DNA from: Argyresthia goedartella
Taxonomy: Eukaryota; Arthropoda; Insecta; Lepidoptera; Argyresthiidae
Assembly (NCBI GenBank): GCA_949825045.1
Contig: OX463824.1
Location: 29,420,001-29,484,000 of the forward strand
DNA length: 64,000 nucleotides
Direction of reading: 5' to 3'
The translations under genes and the position numbers were made by a program. The notes below the pieces were generated by a model that worked only from the letters and a program-made list of their open reading frames with translations, did no database searches and was not told the DNA's origin. Shown here piece by piece: positions 10,291 to 20,959 of the stretch; the stretch's first letter is position 1, and every line of letters begins with the position of its first letter.

Positions 10291-13200
10291 GTAACGTCCG
10301 TCTAAGAGTTCTTTCACAAAAATATTCCTGCTTAACAGGGGACACTAGACCAGCAGCCTTATGGCCTAAGTCGTCTGAGCTATGAACTTTATATAGACTT
10401 TTACGTCTGACACCTTGCACCAGCTTCATCTGTCAAATTGGTATCAAGCAAGAAGCATCATAATGGAGGCCAAACCCAAGCTCATTGAATGAAGCCTAGA
10501 AGCCTTCGGTGATACCCCGCAATCGATGAAATTGTATGAGCAAAAGATGAACCATAGACACACGCTATGAACTTCAGAGAGTTACGCCATAAGGCTGCTG
10601 GACTAGAGTTGTAAAATACCCGTCAAACACTAAATGCGCTATTGTGCCTAGGATCCGATTAAATCGGTTGAATTGTATTTCATGCCGAAACTATTGGAGG
10701 TAGAAACTTGTGAAATACTTTGATAGAAAAGCGATCTTTATTCCTGTTCCAAAAAAAAAACAATAAATCGGACTTTGCCTTTAAATTTCCCTTTAAAAAT
10801 GTTTTTTATTAAAAATTTAAATTTAAATATTCTTGATTTTGACACATTTGCCCCTCTTGGGTAATACATGCGGGACAGTTGCGGTGTATTTAGGTTACAT
10901 TACCCCGACGATGATTTTAATCGACGTATTTATCGTTCCCATCGAACCTATCATCGGGAAATCCTTTCATAGAATTCATCAACAACCCACGAGGAGCTAA
11001 CAATGCAATTATCGATGTAACTCAAGTAGTTATGGCACAACATGCTTTTAACCAAAAAATCAGGCCAAAATAGGTTTACCCGCACACGTGCAGTTAAAGG
11101 TGCATAATTGGTATTCAACCGAACGATTAAATACCGGCCTTACATCTCTACTACTGAGTTTCGTTTATCCCCCTGCATTTCTCAGGCGACGTGGACGGAT
11201 CTGTAGAGGCCATCTTGGACATCCTGGATACGTACGACGAACAGGAGCGCGTCAGACTCGAGCTGGTCAGCTTCGGCGTCGGACAAGTCACACCGGGGGA
11301 CCTAGAGGTGACTTACACGCTTGTTACTCTTACACTAGGCTGAATCTGGGTCACTTAACCCTTAATAACTTAGAGTTGTAACAAGAGTAAGGCACTATGC
11401 CTCGGCGCACATGGACCACAAAAAGCGGCAGCCCCCGCCGCTTCTTGTGGCGCCAGAAAACGCTGACACTCGCCACTCGCGCGATTAAGCCATCCCTCTC
11501 TCCCTTCGCTTTAGGCAACCCGAAGTCGAAGTCGTGTATGATACTGGAAGACGCGGGGTAAAAAAGCAGCGCCACCGACCACGTTTCTAATGTTTAAACG
11601 CTTTGGAAGCAGCTGTCAAATGAGCAACATTAACTTCGAAGATGTAATAGTGAAAATTGTGTTTTTCAGAGTTTAGAAAGCGAAAATCGAAGAGAAAACT
11701 AATATTTTATCACTAATAATGTAGTGATATAAAAGTGATATTCTGCTCTAAAAACGATTAAATAAATCAATACTTAGTCCATCAAATCCACATCATAACC
11801 TACAAATCCCAAAAAAATATGATATAGCAATTTTACCTGAAAATAAATTTGTTATTATACATACTTACCTGGCTTTAAGCCTAATATTGAGAGTAGCATA
11901 CTCCTTTCCAGTGCGACAAAATTAGCCACAAACAGCTCACTTCCTGTTTAAAGCTCCTAAAATACATGTCATATCCGTTTGAACCGCAGCAACATTGCGC
12001 GCGTAAAGTAAAAACCGGTCAAGTGCAAGTCTAAATCGCGCACGAAGGGTTCCGTACCACCGTTCAATGGAAGCGATGGTGTGGAGTGAATAGTTTGGAT
12101 TTTACACAGCAAAATATTGTTTACAAAGTTATTGGTGCGGTAACTTTCACACTCCATGTACGTAACCAGGTGCATACATAAGTTTGTATGTGGTATTGAA
12201 AGAATTGTTGTATAGGAGCCCCCTTAAATATTTTTTTATCCTGTTTTTTAGTATTTGTTGTTATAGCGGCAACAGAAATACATAATCTGTGAAAATTTCA
12301 ACTCTCTAGCTAGCTAGGTTCTTGAGATACAGCCTGGTGACAGACGGACGGACGGACGGACGGACAGCGAAGTCTTAGTAATAGGGTCCCGTTTGGAACC
12401 CTTCGGGTACAGCACCCTAAAAAGTAAAGAAATGGCGGCGATTGGAGCCAGCGTCATTGCGCGCGCTCAATTTTCAGGTTATTGGCAACTCAATAAAGAG
12501 CGATCGTGTCTAAGAATGGTCACGATCATGCAATGCACAGTAATATGTTAATTAGGCAGCGATTTACCTAGCTAGGCTTAAAGCCAGGTAACTATGTATA
12601 ATAACAATTTTATTGTCAGGTAAAATTGCTATACAGGGTGGAATTTTGTGACACCACCTGGAGGGGAAGTACTCTAAATAATGGAGATGGCAAATTTGCC
12701 TCAAAGGAAACATTCCTTTATTTTTGAAAAGAAACAAAACTGCATTCAAAGATTTTGAAAAATACGCTTGCCATACCCAGGAATCGAACCGGCTGAAATT
12801 CGAAAAAACATCACCTGTACTTTTATGGCGTCAATCGACAGGGTCAATCATACAGATCACATCTCTCTAACAAACATAGTAAATTAAATGATGACTTTTA
12901 TATCTACCAAATTCTTTAAAATGTTGTACCATTCGCCTCAAGACGAATTGAGTTGGTACTTGTCCGTCCAGATATCTCTCTCCGTATCACCGTAAAGCTA
13001 AATTGACATCTTGGCGATTTAAAAAAAAAAGCTTGCTTTAAATCAAATTGTTCTTGATAAGCTATTTTGACGATTAGTAATGCTGCAGCTGACAAACAAT
13101 TTGACAACAATCAAATGTGAATAGCAAAAGACTCTCGCGACTTCGTATTTTCCCTGTTTAAAATTAAAAATAGGTCTCATCCAAAAGAGTCTGCATTACA

Positions 13201-16200
13201 AACACGCGTAAAGATGATATTGTGTGAACAAATCTGATGGATGCTTGAGTAAAAGTGACTTATCCTGTCTTTCATGGTTTTCCTTTCATTTAATTTACTA
13301 TGTTTGTTAGAGAGATGTGATCTTTATGATTGACCCTGTCGATTGACGCCATAAAAGTACAGGTGATGTTTTTTCGAATTTTAGCCGGTTCGATTCCTGG
13401 TTGTGGCAAGTCTCATCCAAAAGAGTCTGCATTACAAACACGCGTAAAGATGATATTGTGTGAACAAATCTGATGGATGCTTGAGTAAAAGTGACTTATC
13501 CTGTCTTTCATGGTTTTCCTTTCATTTAATTTACTATGTTTGTTCGAGAGATGTGATCTTTATGATTGACCCTGTCGATTGACGCCATAAAAGTACAGGT
13601 GATGTTTTTTCGAATTTTAGCCGGTTCGATTCCTGGTTGTGGCAAGCGTATTTTTCAAAATCTTTGAATGCTGTTTTGTTTCTTTTCAAAAATAAAGGAA
13701 TATTTCCTTTGAGGGAAATTTGCTACCTCCATTATTTAGAGTACTTGCCCTCCAGGTGGTGTCACAAAATTCCACCCTGTATTATACCTGACGTTACCTG
13801 GCTTTAAGCCTAATATTGAGTAGTGTTTGGTATCGATTGCTTAGTTAAAAACGCCAATGTGGTAAGACTAGGAGTTATTTTATGGCATTGTCTTACGTTG
13901 CGACGTCTGTGACACTACGTCGTGTATTACACGTTACGACGTCGTGACGTGGTAAATCATAAATCTGCCTCTACCATGCCACCCTATACAAGAAAATGCT
14001 TGAAAAAACCTTATGTGTTCTAGATAGCGGAAGCGTTCGACGCTGTGATCTACGCGTTCAACGTGGAATGCCCCCCACCACTCAGTATCGAAGCCAAGAA
14101 GAAGAGCATTCCCGTAAAACATCACAACGTGATATACAAGCTGTTGGACGACCTGAAGGAGGAGATCAGTGCAAGGATTCCGACGAAAGAGGTTGAGGAG
14201 TCTGTTGGTGAGTCACACTTACATACAGTCACTATTTGCTTCCACATAAAGGCCTATTATTCAGCTACCTGACGAATTAAACTGACAACTTAAAATCCGA
14301 AAGCTCTTGTTTAATTAGTTTAGTTTACTCCTAAAAAATGGCCTGACATCTTAAGGAGAGTATGAATATGTTGATGTACTCGACGTAGCATGTGCGATGC
14401 TGTTTGACACACCACCAGCCCGATTGGCCGGAGATGTTAAGGCGAAGAAATCTCACTGGATTCCGTCGGCTAGGACCGTGAAGATTGGCGCTGTAGAGAA
14501 GAGCCCCAGCACGGGTCGCTGCAAGCTGAGCATGAATGATGTGTTATATTAATCTGTTGTAATGCCAATTCATCCCCCACCCAGGCGAGGCCAACGTCCT
14601 CCAGCAGTTCCTAGTCAGCGAAGGCAAGAAGAAGGTGCCGGTGGCGGGCTGCCGCTGCATGAAAGGCACGTTGGTGAAGAACGCGATGTACAGGCTGGTT
14701 CGAGGACACGAGGTTGTTCATCAAGGTGAGGACGGTCAAAGGGTTAACACGTTCAGTGGCCGTGACGCGAATGTGCGTTTGTTACACTTTCATTGAGCGC
14801 CCCGGTCGCACATACACGTTTCATAGAAAAATGGCTTGGATTGCCCGAGTGCCACACGACGCACCTTTGCGTTTTGTTCCCAGGGTGCCTATTGTTTTAA
14901 AGGTGCTTCGAAAGGGCAAACGCGAAATTAAGCGTGGACTCACTAACCCATTCGGGGCACTTAGTTACAGTTTTTTGAGACGCGTAACTACGTTTTCGGC
15001 ACTGTCGAGGTGTCGAGTGAACCAATTATAGGGGCAATGGTCAGTTACTACTTTCCTAGTGCCCATTCCTTGTCCTCTAAACTCTAATATTGATACCGAT
15101 CCCTTTAAAATTGGCGTTATTTGACACGAGCTGTCATTTCTGGGACTCAAGACGTCCAGTGGGCAGACCACCAGCCGGATGGACCGGCATCAGCTCCGTA
15201 GCTGGTAGGCAGTGGATGGGGGAGGCTCAGAGTTAGAGAAGATGGCGTGGTAAAGAGGAGGCCCCTACCCAGCAGTGGGAGAATGTGGGCTGCTTGATTG
15301 TTTGTAATTTCTGGCAAATGCGATTCGTGTCGAGATCGATAGACATTAGAGGGGCAGGTTACATAATACGTAGGGTTTCTCCTTTCCCGACTTTTTTTTG
15401 TTCCCGGATACCGAGACCTCTCGAACACCATTTCCCGGGAATTCCCGAGAAGTCGGGAATGTCATTAACCTCAATAAAAAATGTATGAAAAAGGTTTTAA
15501 AATAAAACACATTTTCGTAATTAACAATATGTTCATTTTAATTAGTCTTCGTCAAATAATAAAATATAGATACAATTAAAATAACAATAAAAATATAATA
15601 ATCTTAATTTCCTTTATAATCACAGACTTTTTTTTAAACTTACTGTTACTGACAAATATGATAGCTTGGATATATATACCTAATATAAAAGTTAAAATGT
15701 TTAATTAAAACAAATAATGATGTTTTCAAATAACTAAAATATAGATACTATTAAAAGAACAATAAAAATATAATAATCTTAATTTCCTTTATAACCACAG
15801 ACATTTTTTTATAACTAACAGTTACTGACAAATATGATCACTTTGATATATATACCTAATGTCAATAAGTTTCATTAAAAATTTACAACAAATAATGATG
15901 TTTATAAAATATATCTCTATAAAACTAGAGCAACAATTTTGATTCGACAAATTAGAGAAAATAGTCATAAAAGTGAGAGCTTGCGTATTAAAATCACAGA
16001 GACTAAGAGCCGATTTCTGAATTGAGAAATTCACTAATCAAATACTTAAGTATAGTTCTGTCTCTGCAGATATTACAAAAAAGAACGAGACACAATGATA
16101 CTTAAGTATAAGTGAATTTCTCAATTCAGAAACCGACCCTAAGCTTCATACAACCGCGCTACGCTACGATAGGTACACCATTATATCTTTATTTGCTACT

Positions 16201-19200
16201 TATTCCATAAATAAGTTATGTAATCAAAAAATATAATATTAGGTACTTACGCTGATATTTGGAACACAACACAAGTCACAACACCGAGGCGCACCGACAC
16301 AAGATATAGATAGATATAGTTATAGTCTCAGCGATAAATCTATTTCCAGCTGTAATGAGATAAGGGATTTGGGTATAATAATGGACTCAAAATTACTTTT
16401 TGATAAACATATTGATACAATAGTAAAGAAAGCATATAAATTACTAGGATTCCTTATACGCTCCTGTAAAAATTTCAAGTTGATGAAGTCTATTAAGATA
16501 ATTTACTGCACTCTTGTAAGAAGCAACTTGGAGTACGCATCTCAGGTGTGGAACCCACGTTATAACGTCTATATTTCAAAAATTGAGTCCATCCAAAAAA
16601 AGTTTATTCTCTATCTATGTTACAAATTTTGAATTCCAAGACGGAGCTATGAGTTTCATTGCATTCAATTCCACCTTCTCCCTCTTCAAATCAGGCGTGA
16701 AGCTGCAGATATAATATTCCTCACTAGGCTGGCTCAGAATAGTATTGATTGTCCAGATTTGCTGAATAAAATCCATCTGTTAGTCCCCGCACGTCAATTA
16801 CGTCTCAAATCACTGTTGCATGTTCCACTCGTTTATACCAATTACAGGCAGAACTCGTTTCTGTTGAGAGCTTCGCGCTCTTTCAATTCACTTAGTTTTG
16901 ACTGTATGGACATAGACATGTTTTGAAGTAGTGCTCGGTCTGTCAGCTATTATCTGACCAGTAAGATTAGCCCAACTATTTAAGTTTAGTGCTAAGCAAT
17001 ATTAAACTATATCCTTGTATTAACTGTTTATACGTCTCGCGTATCTCTCTTAATGTTTTAATTTACAAGTAGAAGTAGGTATATATGTCTCAATATAGGC
17101 TTGTGTTGTTTCTTTGTAATAATTAACGTAATATGCATAGTTAGGTACTCACTCATGTAACATTCATAAAAATGTAGGTATTAATAATATTGTATTTTAT
17201 CTGGTTTCGTGTTTCCAGTTAGGTATGTCTGCATTCATAGGAATCAATTTGTTATTATACTCTGTTGTCAATTAGTGAAAACTTGTAATTGGCTATCAAC
17301 TGTACATTTTTAGTGTTAAACTGTAAAATTTTAGCTGTAAGTTTTCCATACAAGAAAAATAAAAATAAAATAAAATAGATAAATTGGCTGGTAAATTAAG
17401 TTCTGCGGCTTACGCTGTTAGGAACATCAGACAAAGCACGGATGTGGCTACATCTAGGCTAGTATATTTTAGTTACTTTCATAGTGTGATGTCCTATGGT
17501 ATCTTGTTGTGGGGGAAAGCAGCGGATATTCAAACTATTTTTATTTTACAGAAAAGAGCTATTCGAGCAATTTATAATTTAAAACGAACAGACTCCTTAA
17601 GAGAGCTTTTTAAAGAAATTGACATACTAACAGTAGCTAGTCAATTTATTTTCGAAAATATAATGTATGTACGCAAGAACCTTACAACATTTTCCAAACT
17701 TAGCGATAGCTGTAATGTTTACCTGAGAAATAATCACAGACTATGTGCGCCCCGTTTTAGACTCGCTAAGGTTAGCAATTCTTTCAAGGGTCAGTGCATT
17801 CTCTACTACAATAAGATACCTCTGGAGATTTTGAAATTGCCATTTGAGCAATTTAAAAAGCATGTTAAAGCGACTTTGTCGAAAAAGGGATATTACAATG
17901 TTCAAGATTACTTAAATGACAGGACTGTATGTGGTTAATCTGGCTCAACACAGACCTTGCTGTTAATAATTTTGTAATTATTTATTCCAGCTTATTAAAT
18001 AAAAATAAATCATAATTGTATTAGTTAAGCACAACCTATTTTTAAAAGAGATCTAAAAATCAATCTGTGGGAGTTTCTACGCCCTTCTTCTCCCACAGTG
18101 GTCCAATGTAGAGAAGAGGCAAAAAATGACGTTTGCTAAGAATATGTAAATATCTACAGTAATAAAGTACTTTTGAGTTTAAGTTTGAGTTTGAGTTTCA
18201 AGCTACGCGGTCAATTGTTTGCGAGTGGAGTGACTGAACTGAACTAAACAAACAGACAGATCACGGAGTGGGGTGGGCGGCGGGCGGCGGCGGGCCGGGC
18301 GGTAGCGGTAGGTTGGTGCCTTATTGGGTAGTAAAAGGATGAAAAGGGGAGAGAAGATCGAGGATATAATTTTTCTAATAAGTAACACATGAATTAACGT
18401 CAAATTGCAATTTTTTTGTTTTTTTTTTATATTTCTCGACTTCTCGGGTACTCACTCGACCCTGTTTTTCCCGTCTCGACTAAGGCCAGATTTCCCGGGA
18501 ATTCCCGCTTCGAGACTTCTCGATGAGAAACCCTAATAATACGGCTATTATCCCAATCCGGAGTTAACTGTTTTTTTAGGGTACCGAACGGTTATAGCCT
18601 GACTTAATATAAGTACTATGACAAAGTTATTTCTGTTCTTCAGAAGAACGAGCTATGATTTTGTTATTATCAAGCTTAGTTTTTTTGACTACAATCTTAT
18701 TTTCCCAGGTAAACTAGCATCGATGAAGCACCTCAAAGAGGAGGTGTCGACCATCAAGCGAGACCAAGAGTGCGGCCTGAGGTTTGAAGACACCACTGTA
18801 GAGGTAAGTCTTGACTTTTACCAACATTTATATAATTGAGTTCGTATACTGGATGGCCCATTTCGTAGGGTCAGTTGGGCGAAATCGGAAACTATAATAG
18901 TAGTTTATGTGACTGATACATAATGGAGGGCATAGTTTCATAATGATATCACTCGAGAGTATTTATGCCTAATTATGTACAGTTACATACACTAGTTTAT
19001 CTGCAGACATATCATAAGCTCTCTTTGATGTGTTCAGGAACCGCATGTTCGGACGGCATTGTGGCATTGATAATTGCTCTGCACTTGTTTAGCTTGTCAG
19101 TAGTACCAATTTCACAGAAAAACTAGGGGCGGCACGCAGGCGGGCGTTGGCGTTCGAAATTTGAATGTCATAATTTGTCGAAAATTTAAACATTATGGTC

Positions 19201-20378
19201 ATAATATTGATAATAATGGTCATAATGTATATTCCGATAAGAAATGAGTTTTTACCAAGTAGTATGGTATTATGCTGGGCGTAACGTGCGTAAAAGCTAC
19301 CGTACAATGGTAGGGATGGTATGGAGTGAATAGTTTGGATTTTAGACAGCAAAGTGTTGTTTATAAAGTTATTGGTGCGGCTACTTTCACCCTCCATGTA
19401 CGTAACCAGGTGCATTCATAAGTTTGTATGTGGTATTGAATGAATTGTTTTATGGGAGCCCCCTTAAATATTTATCTTATTCTGTTTTTATTCTTTGTTG
19501 TTATAGCAACAAAAGACATACATCATCTGTGAAAATTTCACCTGTCTAGCTAGCACGGTTCATGAGACCTGGTGACAGACTGACGGACGGACGGACATCG
19601 GAGGCTTAGTAATAGGGTCCCGTTTGGCACCCTTCGGGCACGGAACCCTAAAAATGAACACTATTTCCAATGTAGCCTTATCAGCTTGGAAAACTGCTTT
19701 TTGATTTAGTTTTTATTTTTATCAAAATCGATGACATGGTACTAACATCAAAGTTTAGGATTTCGCCCTACCGACTCTTCTAAATGGGCCACCCTGTATA
19801 TTTCAACAAGTCAGCTAGACGCCTATCAGACATCTTCCGTCACATGTCATACACGCCTTTGAAGCTTGTTTTGTGTCAAGGTGTGTGTGTGTGTGTGTGC
19901 GTGTGACATGAGACGGAAGATGCCTGGCAGGCGTCTAGTTGGCTTGATGGAGTAGTATGTATCGAACATACCAATAGAGGGGTATGGTATGTAAGTAAAA
20001 AAAGATATTCAGAATTATTAAGAAATCCATTAAAAAAACACAGGGTTTAAAGTTAAAGTTAAAATTACTACTTTATTGGTTAGAGGCTTTTCAGTTAGGG
20101 TTTAGCTTACGCCCGGTTTCCGAAAGATTAATTAGCGACAACTTGTTGATGTCATTTCAGCCAATCACGTGCTGCTATTTTGGATTAATTCTTTATTAAT
20201 CGCCTGTTACATGTGGCCACTCTTTCAGAAACTGGTGGCTAGTACGGAAACCATGACGATTTTCTGACTGTACATAATATCGAATGTTATTTGTCCTCAG
20301 CTAAAACCAGGCGACACACTCGTCTGCTATAAGTTGGTCGCCGAATCAAACAAGACCGGATGGGATCCGGGATTCTAG
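10223..20378 (+). CDS. MTIF2: Mitochondrial translation initiation factor 2, C-terminal exons (partial gene)
   Basis: Joined coding exons: 10223-10290, 11186-11307, 14024-14207, 14585-14725, 18709-18803, 20301-20378 (688 nt, about 229 codons with stop). IF-2 brings initiator fMet-tRNA to the small ribosomal subunit in the mitochondrial matrix. The product starts before domain III ([16 protein letters not shown]) and continues with [16 protein letters not shown] and [16 protein letters not shown]. The C-terminal tRNA-binding domain has [42 protein letters not shown] and CGLRFED, then [12 protein letters not shown] before the stop. All introns are GT-AG and keep frame (phases 1,0,1,1,0). The N-terminal and GTPase exons were not found and are presumed to lie left of the window. 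Introns hold many mobile elements, but the exons look intact. Confidence 0.93.
10344..10608. mobile_element. Small inverted-repeat element in MTIF2 intron
   Basis: The ends CTAGACCAGCAGCCTTATGG and its near-complement (GCCATAAGGCTGCTGGACTAG) form imperfect terminal inverted repeats of about 50 bp. Superfamily and target duplication not resolved. Confidence 0.6.
11186..11307 (+). CDS. MTIF2: MTIF2 exon
   Basis: Encodes [20 protein letters not shown] and [20 protein letters not shown], the start of IF-2 domain III. Acceptor AG at 11184-11185, donor GTGACT at 11308. Confidence 0.93.
11825..12560. repeat. Dispersed repeat copy, split by insertion 12009-12423
   Basis: Reverse-complement relative of 4186-4515, with the TTACCTGGCTTTAAGCCTA arm near 11865. 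Its two halves, up to GCGCGTAAAG and from AAATGGCGGC, flank the inserted repeat. Confidence 0.65.
12009..12423 (+). mobile_element. Dispersed non-autonomous repeat with ACGG microsatellite
   Basis: Begins TAAAAACCGGTCAAGTGC, carries GGGTTCCGTACC near the left, an (ACGG)n run near 12345-12364, and ends GGGTCCCGTTTGGAAC to CACCCTAAAAA. GTAAAG is repeated at 12003-12008 and 12424-12429, an apparent 6-bp target duplication. Related copies are at 19300-19655 and 44628-44745. No coding capacity. Confidence 0.7.
12634..13779. mobile_element. TA-inserted foldback/MITE element, 1146 bp, long terminal inverted repeats
   Basis: Starts CAGGGTGGAATTTTGTGAC and ends GTCACAAAATTCCACCCTG, with TA at 12632-12633 and 13780-13781. 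Terminal inverted repeats extend about 255 bp. The uninterrupted host sequence near position 80 has a single TA at the same place, so the borders are exact. The right half holds a 236-bp tandem duplication (13174-13409 and 13410-13646). Each arm contains GGTTCGATTCC, identical to a Pol III B box. No transposase; TA target suggests mobilisation by a Tc1/mariner-type transposase (inference). Confidence 0.9.
13174..13646 (+). repeat. 236-bp tandem duplication inside the foldback element
   Basis: GTCTCATCCAAAAGAGTCTG begins at 13174 and again at 13410. The copies are nearly identical, which indicates a recent duplication. Confidence 0.9.
14024..14207 (+). CDS. MTIF2: MTIF2 exon
   Basis: Encodes [20 protein letters not shown] through [20 protein letters not shown] and ends VEESVG in phase 1. 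Acceptor TAG at 14021-14023, donor GTGAGT at 14208. Confidence 0.95.
14390..14530 (+). repeat. Degenerate RTE-like 3' end
   Basis: CACCACCAGCCCGATTGGCC through GGCGCTGTAGAGAAGAG to TGAGCATGAATGATG resembles the better preserved copy at 24109-24358, with the same order of motifs and a GATG-type tail. Confidence 0.55.
14585..14725 (+). CDS. MTIF2: MTIF2 exon
   Basis: Encodes [40 protein letters not shown] and GHEVVHQ. Acceptor AG at 14583-14584, donor GTGAGG at 14726. Confidence 0.95.
15150..15290 (+). repeat. RTE-like 3' end fragment
   Basis: CAGTGGGCAGACCACCAGCC and GAGGCCCCTACCCAGCAGTG match the arrangement in 24109-24358 (CRCCCAGCAGTGGG before the end). Confidence 0.6.
16005..16142. mobile_element. 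Small foldback element
   Basis: CGATTTCTGAATTGAGAAAT and its complement, with outer AG/CT-rich bases, form inverted arms of about 35 bp around a 60-70 bp centre. Nested in the hAT-like element. Confidence 0.65.
16300..17373 (+). pseudogene. Non-LTR retrotransposon, RT C-terminus and 3' UTR, 5'-truncated
   Basis: Frames show [30 protein letters not shown] and [11 protein letters not shown], then (after a frameshift near 16625) [20 protein letters not shown] and [11 protein letters not shown] to a stop near 16925. The 3' part ends in an (AAAAT)n tail at about 17355-17373. It is related to the RT at 25314-26510. Nested in the hAT-like element. Confidence 0.75.
17374..18199 (+). pseudogene. Non-LTR retrotransposon 3' end (family shared with 20960-21870 and 58141-58478)
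   Basis: The ORF 17384-17938 encodes the RT C-terminus: [25 protein letters not shown] and [16 protein letters not shown], ending [18 protein letters not shown]. The 3' UTR ends in a TTTGAG-type tail at 18173-18199. The 5' truncation point falls at the residue matching HIDKLASKL in the copy at 21350. The C-terminal frame is intact for this fragment. Confidence 0.85.
18709..18803 (+). CDS. MTIF2: MTIF2 exon
   Basis: Encodes (G)[19 protein letters not shown] then [12 protein letters not shown], the most conserved part of the IF-2 C-terminal domain. Acceptor CAG ending at 18708, donor GTAAGT at 18804. Confidence 0.95.
18849..19796. mobile_element. TA-inserted inverted-repeat element, 948 bp
   Basis: The left end CTGGATGGCCCATTT and the right end AAATGGGCCACCCTG are inverted, with about 35-40 bp of arms; the arms also share GGGCGAAAT/ATTTCGCCC. 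TA flanks at 18847-18848 and 19797-19798. The interior holds a copy of the ACGG repeat (19300-19655). No transposase. It lies in the last MTIF2 intron, 46 bp after the donor site. Confidence 0.8.
19300..19655 (+). repeat. ACGG-type dispersed repeat copy
   Basis: Shares GGAGTGAATAGTTTGGATTT, ACGTAACCAGGTGCAT, GACGGACGGACGGAC and GGGTCCCGTTTGGCACCC with 12009-12423. Its end is CGGAACCCTAAAAA. Confidence 0.75.
19803..19952. mobile_element. Short foldback element with central (GT)n
   Basis: Arms containing TAGACGCCT and CATCTTCCGTCNCATGTCA are inverted around a GT microsatellite near 19883-19898. It directly adjoins the right end of the preceding TA element. Confidence 0.65.
20113..20235. mobile_element. 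Short inverted-repeat element
   Basis: CCGGTTTCCGAAAGATTAAT and the complement of CTCTTTCAGAAACTGG form imperfect inverted ends, with further TTAAT symmetry inside. In the last MTIF2 intron. Confidence 0.5.
20301..20378 (+). CDS. MTIF2: MTIF2 terminal exon
   Basis: Encodes [20 protein letters not shown] then WDPGF and stop TAG at 20376-20378. Acceptor CAG ending at 20300. Confidence 0.93.
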   Translation, partial: LKPGDTLVCYKLVAESNKTGWDPGF

Positions 20379-20493
20379 ACTATAGTAAATTACAGAGTGT
20401 ATAATGCCTAATATCTTTATGTAAATTAGATCCTAACGATTCCGAAGCGATAGAGAGAGACTTATTACCGGAACTATGAAGCTGTTCGTTATA

Positions 20494-20499
20494 AATAAA
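20494..20499 (+). terminator. MTIF2 polyadenylation signal
   Basis: AATAAA, 116 bp after the MTIF2 stop codon. Confidence 0.7.
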
Positions 20500-20519
20500 G
20501 TGAAGTTAGTTTAAAACGT

Positions 20520-20955
20520 TGTTTTTTTCATTTTAACAAATCCGAGAACGTAAATAACTTGCACCTCTGCGTCAAATAAAATAAAATGGCCTTTAACTGA
20601 ATGTGCAGGATGCTACTCAGTTAAAGTGCCACTTAATGCATTGGATGCGCACTAGGAACGTGCTGCATTCCCCCGTGCCCCTATGATTCGCCTGGTAAGT
20701 AATTTGGAAAAACTGTTTCAACTGACAGCACGACTTGAGTGTCCCTCGGACTTTGAGTTGCCGTTATACATCCAGGCGCTAAGTTCTGCGAGTTGCTTTC
20801 GCTAACTTATCACTCGCTACGACGACGACGCTAAGAAAATGTATTATTTTGTGAAAGATCGTCGATTGTCATTATCATACTATCTGTTTGCTCATATCGT
20901 AACATCTATCGCTAAGTTTGAAAAATGTTGTAAGTTTCTTGCTTTTAATCAACGG
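20520..20955. other. Intergenic, nothing recognised
   Basis: No open frame of note and no repeat recognised between the MTIF2 3' end and the next non-LTR fragment. Confidence 0.4.
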
Positions 20956-20959
20956 CCGT

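Larger units (their letters stand above)
12557..13880. repeat. Dispersed repeat copy with 19-bp inverted arms, interrupted
   Basis: Matches window positions 9-180 closely on both sides of the inserted element 12634-13779. Confidence 0.8.
15371..18535. mobile_element. hAT-like element (TAGGGTTTCTC ends), 3165 bp, with nested non-LTR pieces
   Basis: The ends TAGGGTTTCTC and GAGAAACCCTA are inverted repeats. The 8-bp direct repeat ATAATACG at 15363-15370 and 18536-18543 fits a hAT target duplication. Subterminal TTCCCGGGAATTCCCG occurs near both ends. I see no transposase. The interior is AT-rich, has a partial tandem repeat (about 15550-15700 and 15730-15880), a foldback at 16005-16142, and two non-LTR fragments that account for much of its length. 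Confidence 0.85.

Noticed and set aside
13174..13646. A CRISPR-like or satellite array
   Set aside because: Only two copies of a 236-bp unit, fully explained as a duplication inside the foldback element.
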